Of a stretch of DNA of 64,000 nucleotides, positions 29,101 through 41,100 are shown piece after piece (the stretch's first letter is position 1; every line of letters begins with the position of its first letter). The stretch comes from Micropterus salmoides (lineage: Eukaryota; Chordata; Actinopteri; Centrarchiformes; Centrarchidae), in contig NW_024041151.1 in the NCBI RefSeq assembly GCF_014851395.1, positions 26,116,332 through 26,180,331 on the forward strand, in the 5' to 3' direction. The position numbers and the translations under genes were made by a program. Below the pieces are notes generated by a model. The model saw only the letters and a list, made by a program, of their open reading frames with translations. It had not been told where the DNA came from and made no database searches.

Positions 29101-32100
29101 TCCCGTTCCTGGAAGTTTGTACTCCCGAGCAGAACTTGCCAAGTCCGAGCTTTAACGTACAGAAGTCCGAACTTGGTATTGAGAAACAGCCATGGCGTTT
29201 TACCTGCTTAGCATTAGCATGTTAGCATTGTCACTGTGAGCATGTTAGCATTCTGACATTGGCATTCAACTCAAAGCATTGCTGTGCCAAACAGCCTCAC
29301 AGAGATGCTAGCATGGCTATATATTCTAACAGTCCTCAGGCTTATTTATTTATTTATTTTTGAGTTCTTATTCTGACACATTTGGATCATCAGTGCTGTA
29401 CTCACTGGATATGATGGTGGTTTCTCCAGGCGGGGCAGTGATGGTGACAGGGATGTGTATGGCGTCGCTGTTGAGGCCGGCCTGGCTGGCCCTGGTGGAG
29501 TTTTTCTGGTTGTCAGCATCTTCTTGCTTTTCTCCAAGACTCAAGTTACTCCACACTGGCTGCAGAGGACTGGAGGCGAGGCCATCCTCGTCCGCATCTG
29601 ACTGCCTCTCCCTGGGGAAAGAGATGTTTATCTTTTCGCAGGCATCATTATATTTTGCTCTCAGGATGCTTCAAGCTTTTTCTGCCAAATGAGATCCCTA
29701 TGAGAAAGATTGTGGCAACAAACTAGAAAGAGTTGTTGCTGGTATCCAAACACACACTAGTGGTGTTTATTAATAACTGCAAACTGATGCAAATAGTCTA
29801 TTATTCTTACTATGTCTTACATTGTGTCTTAGAATATTAAATTTAAGCCAAAAACAACTCATGGAGAATTAATTTTGTTGGATACACTGGATATACACAT
29901 GCATACACCTACTTACACACACATACACACATCCATATAGGTATGTACACTTTCATATCAACCTGTAATAGTTCTGCACAAAGGAAAATTATTTTAAATT
30001 GGAAGATAGGCCCTTAATCTAAGAATATTGCTGCACTATAAAATCCAAGGCAATTTGTTCCAGTCATTTATGGTTAGTATGTATGTATGGTCAAAGCCTT
30101 TTGGCATGCCAGTAACAACACCCTCAACAAGTATATAGCCTGCTTTGCACGGTGAAGTGCTTCTAGATCACACCAAAATACATGATTTTAGGGACAAAAG
30201 TATTTAGTCTTTTGCGCTGGAGCACAGAAGAAAGAAGTCACATTCTTCCCGATGAATTCTCTCTAGGAGGGAGAGCGTGTCATTAACCATTGCTGTCTGC
30301 AGAACCTGTTCCATTAGTCCAGTGTTAGTGTGAAATTACCCTCTGCATCCTATCTTCTTTTAATTTTCAAGTATGGTGTCTTTTTAACTTTTGAAGAGCA
30401 AAAAATAATTTAAATTAAGTTATTTTTGCAAGTAGCACCTTTATAGGCTTTTTGAAAAATATCAAGGATTTCTTTACCCAGTGAAGTGTCATCTTTTGGA
30501 AATTTCTTGCCAATAAAAGTTGTGATTTGTAATCCTGATTCCCTTACAGTCCTGAAAGCTCATATGTACCTAAATGGACAATACTTATAAAGAGCCTTTC
30601 TAGTCTTCTGACCACTCAAAGCGCTTCACACTACATGTCACATTCACCCCATCCACACACTGATGGCAGTGACTGCCATGCAAGGTGCAAACTGCTCATC
30701 AGGAACAGAAACACGCAGCCTGGAGGAGCTGGGGATCGAGCCGCCGACCTTCTGATTAGTGGACGACTTGCTCTTCCTCCTGAGCCCCAGCCACCCCCAA
30801 GTGAGCAATACTCATTAAGACAATTTCCAGTCCAGCTTCTAAACCTCGTGTCATATTTACTGGGCATGATGTACAGGTCATAGCGAAACCATTTGAAGAT
30901 TTCAGTCCAGCCCTTCAATCGGCGCTTATTAATGATTTAATTCCATAAAGAGCTAGGAGCTAGTTTTAATGAAGGGTCTCCAGCTATTTGTTAACCGGTG
31001 GTCCTTTCCCCACTGAGCTTTCTATTAGTGATCTATAGTGGGGTTTACACCAGACACCTACAGTAGTGGCTGAAATTGAGCTGCTCTATAATAATCCAGT
31101 ACACCTCTCTCCTTTGGTACCTGTAGAGTTTTATATTTCACTCTTGTCTGTTTTTCCAGCACCAAATAAATCTAGAAATAACTTTATGCCACCCCAAAAA
31201 TACTTTTTTCAATAGTTACTGATTAGAAGTAATATACAAGTCTTGGTAGGATATTCATCTTTACCATATGTGAACTGATATTCAGATAAGAAATTAAATC
31301 ATATCTATTAATATCTGCTATAATTTCCCCTTTTCCCATTTAGTTTATAGCTGGAGTATGACCCTTATTCCTCCAGCACTTTAATAATGTTGCTCTGTCT
31401 AATCTATTGTGACTTTGGTTCAGTAACAATTGCGAATAGAAGTGGACTTAACGGGCCGCTCTGTCTCCCTCTAACTGAGGAGAAGTAGAGATCCCAACAT
31501 GTTTACATTCTGACCCATGAGTACTCAGTAGTCATTGCTACATTATTACATTATTACATAAGTGCTCATGGTTAAGACCACACCCATCTTTGATATCTGC
31601 CTTCATTTCGATCTCAGCTACACACCTGTAAAGCTTTGTGACTGCATCGTGCATGGTTATGACATGATTACATTGAAAATCTGTCCACAGACAGACAGAC
31701 ATATGAACAATACCAGCCACACTGTCACGACTGGTAATCAGTGAGCTTGCCATTGATTTTCAGTCCAGCTGATGACCTGCTGATTGGGGTTTCTAATGTC
31801 TTAATGATTACTTGGTTAAACCCCGAATTCTTTTTAACATTAGATAGGACTTTCCATCCAAACTTATCAGCATAGCCTGTATTTTTTATTTTATTTATAT
31901 GTCTGATAAGATCTTTTATTGATTTAACAATTGTTATAGAAGTTTAGCAAACTTATTGGTCTGTAGTTTCTGTCTCTTGCTATCTGTAGTATCTCATTTT
32001 TCATTCCCTCCCTTACTGAAATGATTGCTTCTGGAGTTTCCCCTTTTGTCAGAACCCAGTTAATAAAATAGGTGTCAGAGCCTCTTTCAGACTTTTGTGC

Positions 32101-35100
32101 CATTTAGAAGTGAATCCATCTGTCCCCGGAGATTTTTTAGCTTTCAATCTGGCTATAGCCGAGTAAATTTCTTCTTTGTTACCTGTGAGATTAGTGCTTT
32201 ATCGTTCTGTCGTAAGGGTTGGCAAGTTTAATGATTTAAGTAATGTCTCCATTTTCTGGACATTGACGACCTGAGGTTGTGAATATAATTTTTCAAAATA
32301 TTCATATTCTAAAAAATCTGATATTTCTTTTGCAAACTGTTCAATCCTATATTTACTCAATAAGGAGGAATTGAGTATCCAATGTGTCTCTTTCACAGAT
32401 ACAGCGGGCAGTGATCAAAAAGACAATTTTGGACCCTGCTGCTCTCTGTTCCAAATAATAAGAAATCATCTTGACTATTTAGTATGAGGAGATGAAAAGA
32501 AAGTGTAGAGCCAAAGTGAAATGATGTGCATCTCAAGCACATTCACCCATAGCTTTGACGCATCACAGTGAGAGAAGAAAAACTATGAGCTGACACTGAG
32601 ATGCTACATTAGAGCATTTCCAGTGACAAAGACCTGTATAATTAAGGCACAGTGCATATTCTGATATTTCAGAATATACAGAAGTACAGTATGTTACATA
32701 ATGTATGCCTGTAAATTCATATTCAGAACTGTGCTTTAGCAAAAAAAATACTGAAACTGTGAGATTTTTTGGGGGGAGGGGGGGCAATCACTAAGATCAT
32801 AGCAAAAAAGTGCTTATCTGTTTCTGTCTTTTGTTGTCCTATCACTTATTATTCATAGCAGGGCCACCAGGTGAAAACATTTGCATATATATAGTTTTTA
32901 TCATCATTATCTATTATTTACCAGCCGAGACAGCGTGGCTGGTATTGTTTTCACCTTGTGAGTCTGTGTGTGCGTCATCATGGCAGGAGACTCTTACTGT
33001 AGTGGGAACTAACACCGAAGTAGTTTTTAGTCAGATTTAGGACAGATTTTGTCAACGCAACAGCATCACAAGAACACCAGATACAGTCACAAAACTATAG
33101 TTATAGGTAGTGTAGATGAGGTCAAAATGAAGTCCAAGTTCAAAGATGCGTGTGGTCCGACCCATGAGTACTCATGTAATAACGTAGTGATGACCACTGA
33201 GTACTCACGTCAACATGTTGGCGGGTGTCGCGGTTGTTATAATCCCATCTCAAGATTGCCTAGTTGTTTTTGGGTTTTTTTACAACCTGAGTCTATTGAT
33301 TTTTCTGTTATTTGAACCAGATGACAATATTCAACTCATCAGTTTCATTGCAGAGACAGGTGGTGGCCAGGACAGATGATGACAATGCTAGACAGAGCTT
33401 TACAGGCAACACAGCAGCAATAAAGTTGGTGCGCAACATGTCAAAAGTAAAAAACAAGACCCAGCTTGTAAATAAAAACAGCTATATTGTGCACTTCTGT
33501 TTTTTTGGATTGTGATGTAGGATAACAGTCTACAGTAAGGCCACTGTAAAGTTATTAATTATGAAAAAACATTTAATATCACCAACAATATAATATACAG
33601 TATATCTTGATGTATATAATATAATGTCTGCAGTCTTACCTGTTACCTTTGGTCCCATTCTTGTTCTTATTGGAGTCCTCTCCATCCAGTGTAGACTGAG
33701 CTCTGACCATACGAGAGCAGCGTCCCTTCCTCTCTCCATTAATATCCCCTCCTCCTCCCCCCTTCCCCCTGCGCTCTCCCTGTGCACCATTTGCTATCAT
33801 CCCGTTCCCCTCTTTCAGTGGACGATGGGAGTGATGGTGGCGATGCCCCCTTTCTTCTCCTCCTCCTCGTAAGTCATTGGCCTCCTCCTCAGGGGAGCCG
33901 GCCTGGTGGTGGTGCCTGTGTCCCTGCCCTCCATCGCGGCTGTGGCTTCTCTCCCCTCTCCTCTCTTTTGTCGGGGCACTGTCGCCGTTGTGATCCCTGC
34001 CCCGGCTGTGATGGGTGTGGTGCCTCCCTCCCCGCCCGTTGCCTCCATCCCTGCTCTCCCCGTTCTTGTCGCGGTGCCTGTGATTCCTTCTGGAGTGCGT
34101 GTGAAAGTTGTCTCCCAACCCATCCTGCTGTGGATCTGCTGCCTCCTCTTGTCCCCCATCAGGGGGCTTGCTGGGTTTGTCGCCGTCCCTGGCTTCCACC
34201 ACGAGTGGCCGGTCCAGGTGGGTCTTCATGTCAGGATGCAGGTGGAGGGCGGAGGAAATCCGGAGGCGCTCCTCGGGGTCCAGCTCGTTGAACAAAGCCT
34301 CGGTGCTCGCCCTCATGTTGTGTTTCCTCAGCTGGTTGGTCCTCTGCTCCCACACTGACATGGCCTTTGCTGACCGCTGCTGCTCCTTACTGCACACAGG
34401 AATCAAACCCACAGGACAAGATCATATGAAAATGTTCATGTGTCGTGTTTTTCTGTACTTCATGAGTAGTTTTGTTGTATGGGCTTTGGTTGAACATCAT
34501 CATCCACAATTTCATCCATAGTCACACCATCCTCTATAATATATAATATAATATATTTATTTAATTCTAGTCTTCAAGCCCGTAAGTAATAAAGATCCAG
34601 GCACAAGGTGGTCTATGGATGCATTAGCACAAATGTTCACCATGGTCAAGCTTTCACTTACCATGCTTGAGTGTTATATGGAGAAGTAGCTTAGATATCC
34701 ACTGCAAAATATGATTATTTTTCATTTCCCAGCTAAGATGGTAGTTTGTCTAATGCTGAGCACCTTTACATTCTGTTGTCATGACTGACCAGATCATGAC
34801 CTTATTTTGAGCCCTGAACCTTAAAGTCTTCCCACGTGGTTTTAATAGAAGCTTTTAAAAAACATTCTGTCACACTTCTGGCAACTTTTCACCAGTGGTG
34901 ATCAAAATGCATACTGTCTCTACAGAGTTGTTAGGGTTTGCCTGGGTGAGGTAGTTTTATTAGCATGTTTTTAACTGATTTAACCTGCACCAACTACCAG
35001 GCGCGTGGTGCAAAATATCTGTAGTAATGTGGTAAGTTTTTCTTCTCTGAATGACTTACTACTGTTTTGTTGTGGAAAAGCAGTGTTTTCATGCATTGAT

Positions 35101-38100
35101 TTTCAAGGCTTCCTCCTTGAACTGTTCAAATGACTAAGAACTGACTCAAAGCATACTTTTTATGGACTGACACTAGGGCCATGCTGACCACCTCTACCCG
35201 AGCGTGATGGCTCCCTCGCTGAACTGCTGCATCTTGCACACAGACAAGTTGAGTTTGCCTTTGATAAATACAATACACAATAAAATCCTCGTTAACAAAT
35301 GAAGTAATTGTGTCCACAGCAATGCTAGAGTGCTTTTAATCTGGAACAGATACAGGAGGTTTTTCATGTCTGACATATTCAGATGTTATTCAGATATTCA
35401 AACTGTAGCGAAAGGTGTAATGTTGCTGGTGTGATGTCCATGAGACTATCACCACACCATTGTCACAGCGCAGGCTGTGTGGCTGCTCTAACCAGTTAGT
35501 TGGGAAATGAAACGCAAGACGTACCGCAACACACACACAGGCTGTGTGGCCCGGCGTAAAACAGATGCGCATAACTGCCTAAAACCTGTTTCATATAGTC
35601 AAAAAAAAACTTGTTTAGCCGAAATGAAAGATTTACATAACTGAACTTTCTTTCTATATTTGATTTAATGTAACAAATGTAAAGCTGTGCACATGTAACT
35701 TAAGAGATATCAGAGGTAGGTCTTTAAAACGACAGCATCTAATTTATCAATCCCAGACATTCCTCAAGAGGAAAATATTCCAGGCTTGATTTCACAATAT
35801 ACGGTTAGATCACAATTCTGGTGTTGCCCACTAAGACACCTGCTCGTTGTAAAAATCTATTGAAAAGTTTAGTTGAGTTTCTGCATGGTGCACCTATCAG
35901 ATATGAGACTTAGGTTCACTTTTGTATGTGCACTGAAAAAATGTCCATTTGCTGTTCCTCCTGTCCATACTGACCACAAAGAGATCCTTTTCTGAATCTA
36001 TTTCACTGTATGAGATGGAGAACAGTAATAGATTCTAAAGTTCAACTGCTGCTAATGTGAGACTTAAACACAAAACTGTGAAATATATATAATTTGAAAC
36101 TTTGCCACAATGTTTGAGGCCAAAGAGCCGTTTTATCCACATTCCCAACTAACAATAAACAATAGGAAAGCCCCTGTGCATAAAATATCATATAATGGGA
36201 CGATGGAAAGCACAGTAAATAGTGCAATGCTTTTGTGATTGTCAATCTGATCCACTATGTCAAATATACATGCAGTTCTGTTACTCTTGTTTAACTCCTA
36301 CAACAGACAACAGGTCTTTTTATTATGTTGGCTTCCCAGCAGCTGTCAAAAATTTGATTTGTCTGATATGTCACTCATCTGGCAAAAATAAATACATTTT
36401 CAAATTCTGTTTGACTCATGTCATGTGTAAATGGCGCAAACATGAAAAACATGCTATGGGCTATCCTCTTTAAGGCAAACAACAAGATGATTCCTGAATG
36501 GGGAAGATTTGGTAAGAGATCAAACTAATGAGTGAAATGAGATTTTTTGAGGAACATGAGGTTCTCTTTAGCAGAGGAAATAATCAAAAACACAACCTTT
36601 GATGTGTCCTTATTTCCATCTATCATGTGTGTGAAGGCAGTGCATATGGGTTCTGTTTCTATGATTTATTTACATGGGGCTTTATGGGTTAGTTAAGTTT
36701 GTTCCATCTGGTCACCTGTACCTCAAGATTCGTCGGGCGGGGGAGGAGTAGACTGTATAACTCCTAAAAGATAGACAGAAGACACAGATGGACAGAAAAC
36801 ACAGAGGACACGGGACAGGCATCCACAGACAGGTGAGCTACAGACATCCAGGAAAGGTTTGTGTGTGTAGATGTAACGCTGAGGGGATAGGAGTGTTATT
36901 TTGTGAGATATATTACGAAGCACGCGCACACACTGAAAAACACACAAGAAGGGCAATGTCAAAGAAATCAGTTCTGGTAATAATGTTATCTCAAAGAGGT
37001 GAGATGTTAAATTAGCGTCTCTGGGCTTCCATCTGCACTTGCATCGATCGAAACTTAAAGCTAATCGCAGCGGCTCATATTGTCTTTTAAAGTGAAGTCC
37101 TGGGGTCTACCATAACAAACAGACAGGAAATGTCAAACTGCCTGCGGTGATGGCAACGCTCAGAGAAATTAAACATTTATACGCAAATTATTCACATCAG
37201 AGAGCACAGAGCGGAAGATGAATTACTGTAGGCGCCAACGCAGAAGAGCTGCATCCATCAGCAAAGTACACAATGGTTAGTTAAGGCCAGAGGGAGACAT
37301 AACTGTGTTTGTGTATCAGCGATTTACACTCAAAATTACACTCACACTGACCTGAAAGCTTAAAATGTTTTATGGGCTTGAGCTATTTACATGTAATTAT
37401 GTCTTCTGCTCTGTGAAGCACTTTGTGATTACTTGTTTTTTTTTTTTAATAATCATAAATACATTTCACTTTACCAGCAATGAAGACATGATAGACTACT
37501 ATTTAGGTTTATGGAGGTCCAGAGGAGGAGAGGAACAAAGAGAAGAGAGGAGACAAACGTGGAAGGAAACCAGGAGACGAGAAGAGAGGAAGACAATATA
37601 CAACAGAGGAAAGGAATCAAGGAGGGAAGAAGAAGAAAGAGGACAATGGAAAGAGGAGGGGACAGGAGAAGAGAGGAAAAAAGTAGGAGAAAAGAGGGAA
37701 CACAATGAAAATAGAGAGAAGAGCAGATGACAACCAGAAAGAAGAGGAGACGAGAATAGTACCAGAAGAAGAGAGACGAGGAGGACACAAAGAGAAGAAA
37801 GGAGAGGAAACAAGACAAGGGGAGGAGAGAAGAGGAGAGGAGACGAGGAGGAGAATATTGTAACAGAGAGTGATAACTCACGGTGACTGAATGCTGTTGA
37901 TGGACGACCTGCGAGAGAGTGCATCTCGATTTTGCTTTACAAAACTGTACATGCAGAACAAAAACAAAAGAAAAAATGAGACACAAATCTGAAGGGGGCA
38001 GGTGGACAGTCTGTCTGTCTGTCCATCCACCTGTCCCCTCCTGTCTTACAGTAAAGGACTAATCTGTGCAACTACTTCAATAACACAACAGCAACAAAGG

Positions 38101-41100
38101 AGTGTTCGTTAGCGGAAACATTTTCATAATGACAAAAAACTTAAATTGAAAATGGTCCAGGAGTTTCATTCCAAAGAAGAAGAAAAGCACAAGTTGAAAT
38201 GATCTTGAAATATTACAAATGTAAGAGTTTTAAATATATTTAGATTGCAAAATAATTTCTAATCTGGATTTTTTGATTTTTCCAGTCATTTTGAAATGAA
38301 ACCCTGCGTTACTCTGAAACAGCACACATAATGCACAAAAAAAACAGTTTATTTAAAACAAAAGCACTTGTTTATGTGCTCACTCACTAGGGCGTTACTA
38401 CACTGTTCAACGTACAAATTTAAATATTCTGAGAACACTGAAAGTAATGCATAGAGTCACACAATAACAGTAATGACAGTGAAAAGAGGAAAGATCGGAA
38501 AGTTAGCTAACCTATGATTTACAGAGCCGATCATTTTCTACAGTCTAATTGACCTATTTCTTCGACTGAGTAAAGTGAGTAGGACGGCAATTAAGGAGCG
38601 AGTGTGAACCAAAGATGATCACTTTGTCAAAAGAATAAAGGACTGTGTGAAACTGCACGTCACACAAAGGGCTGCACAGAATTATAACACACAATCAAAT
38701 ATAGACACTGTCCATAATAATTATTTTTTACCGCATTGTCGGAACAGATGGGTATCAAAGGAAGGCACATTTTAACCTCCAACATCACATAATGCAGCTA
38801 TAAATCACTGATAAGGATGAAAACGTTCCAGCTTTCTCCTGACAGACTCTCATAATTTCAGTGTTCATCCAGGCTCTAAAAATAGGCTGAATTTGGAGGC
38901 ACAATTAATTTCCGCGTTGACACGAGACCCCGGACCTGTCAATCACAGAGTTGTGGTGGAGTGGGGGCGGATCAGAAGTTTTAGCATGACAAGAACTATC
39001 TGGGTCTAGAAAGACGTCCCTGTCATTATCATATTAGAGAAGATTCTGACTTCTGACAACGGAGATTAAGGGTTTCTTCTATCTCGTTCATAGGGCTAGT
39101 TGACTTTCCTGCCTTATTGCGCTTAATGGCTCGCTGTTCAGATGTTTCCTCTGTCTCTGTCTTCCTAAGTCCAGAGGGTGAAAACATTTGTATATAATGA
39201 CATTCTCAAATGGAAACTGTGCTGACCTAGAATCATCATTTTATTAATTCGGCAAATTAGTCTTAAAGCCGGTATCCAAAACGGGTTTGAATTAAAAGTA
39301 CCCTGCAGAGTGTTCTTGCAGACAACTTTGAATGAATTTCTTTCCTCTTCCATTTTTATTTTAAACTGTGCTTTGCTTACATCCATGTTGGCCCACTCTT
39401 AAAAACATTGATCCATTATGAAAGGCACCTTTAATTCAGTGTGTAATTTATTTATTCATCTGTATATTGGAATAGAGGTGGCTTAATATCACTTTTTCAT
39501 TTCCCAATATGATAAAGTACCACCACAATGAGTATTTGTACTTTGTAATTATTAATATAACCCCCTCCCCCCCCTTTGTTATCTACCAAGTTACTGTTAA
39601 TAAATCATTTAAATGCACTTTATCTAAAAACTAAGGTTCTACAAAACCTTCCAACACTCCACCATCTTTGTGATAGTTTAACATTACTTGACTTACATTT
39701 TGTCACTAAAGAGGCAAAATGTAGATTTAGGCTTTAATGGGGAAACAGACTTGTGTCTGTGGAGTTAATAAATAAGAAGAAAAATAAGGGAAAGTAAGTG
39801 AAAACCGCTGGCAGAAACTAACATGCTTCATCACTTGCGTCTACTCTTAAAGAAGGTAGACAATGTTGCGTGATAAACAAGGCAACACCACAGGAGCACT
39901 CTCATAGTGGGAGCAGATGAGGTACATTAAACACAGTACATACATACGTATCAGACTGAGAGGGAAGAACATACAGTAGGACAACACACTGAATGACAAA
40001 AGGGACATTTATCTCCAGTGTGGGTTAACAGAGCTGCTGTCAGGGGAGAGAGATGCTTGGACACTTACGCAGCGATTGAGATGTTGGCTGCGGACATCGG
40101 GCTGACTTCCTTCACCTCCAAAGCCTTTTGCAGGGCGAGCTTCTTATTGGCCGCCTCCTCCTGCTCCTCTTCATCCTTTAGCCAATGAGAACCACTCCAT
40201 GAAAATACATTACGACATGTTGATGCCCTCTGCAAATGTAGGGCTTTTCTCAGGTGGTGGCTTGACATGTTTCACTATGTTTTTAACGTGTCTTCAAATA
40301 CAACATTCAGACAGTCTGACCCAGCCTACCTTAGTCAGCTCCTGTGCATTTGCGAGGTTATCGACAGCGATAGCCAAGAAGACATTCAGCAGGGTGTCTG
40401 AATAACAGGACTCAGGATAAAATATAGATGTACCGTATATATCCTGTGATGAAATGTGCAATGTTTTTTTTCCTCACCAAACTAGAAACAAAGCCTTTAA
40501 ATCTGTCAGTCAAATTTGGGCGGACTGTTGTTCAGGGTCGATATTAAAAAAGCAAGATAAATTCCTTGTTTTAAATGCGTCCCACTGCCCTCCAGAGGGT
40601 TTGCAACATTATTGCTGTTAAACACATTCAAGCTTGCCAGAAAATTAACTCTTTTCATGCCTTTAGTGGGGGTTTAAACTTTTAGGAGGTGGCCCAGTTC
40701 CAAGCAACATTAAAAACATCTTAATAATTCAACCTGAGTTTAGAAAATTTAAGGTATGAATATTAAACGTTGCAAAGTTATTTGAGTATGTTGTTGATGG
40801 ACACTAATTACCTTCAATCCAAAGCAAATGGAGGAGCTGGTCACGCCTAGAAGAAATTAAAACCGTTTTCAAGCTAAAACTATTTCCACCTTTTGATCCT
40901 GCTCCGTCTGACTCAGTCTGCAGTTTTAATAAAGTGATGTCAAAGAGGATACAGTTTCCAAAGAGTGTGAGGACAATGAAGTAGATGGAGGAGAACATGC
41001 CGCGGCGAACGCCTCCTTGAGACTCGATCCCGTGGTACATCACGGCGTTCCAGTCCTCGCCAGTCAGTATCTGAGAAAGACAAAAGAGTCAGAACGACAC

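Larger units (their letters stand above)
28302..29405 (-). other. Intron 20
   Basis: 1,104 bp, mostly repeat: a GTTAGCATGCTAACATGCTAA-type dispersed repeat in two halves (about 28620-28685 and 29192-29325), split by MITE copy 2 (28686-29191). A short TTTA run at 29344-29360 lies next to the exon 20 donor. Confidence 0.75.
29612..33639 (-). other. Intron 19
   Basis: 4,028 bp. It contains a short-interspersed repeat at 30575-30805 and an L1/Tx1-like LINE remnant at about 31080-32465, itself interrupted by another repeat at about 31500-31750. A related copy of that repeat lies at about 33050-33230, and a G-rich run at about 32770-32784. 29700-30570 shows nothing recognised. Confidence 0.7.

Noticed and set aside
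30720..30760. tRNA-like B-box (GGGGATCGAGCC)
   Set aside because: Part of a dispersed repeat shared with 60875-61140; no cloverleaf or A-box at the right spacing.
33782..34521. Three long plus-strand open frames (137-169 codons)
   Set aside because: They are antisense shadows of the GC-rich exon 19, whose minus-strand frame is conserved with CaV2 II-III linkers. The plus-strand products are low-complexity and unlike any family I know.
37471..37986. 171-codon minus-strand frame rich in Leu and Ser
   Set aside because: It is open because the CU-rich tract lacks stops. The real coding there is the 63-nt exon 18a in a different frame.
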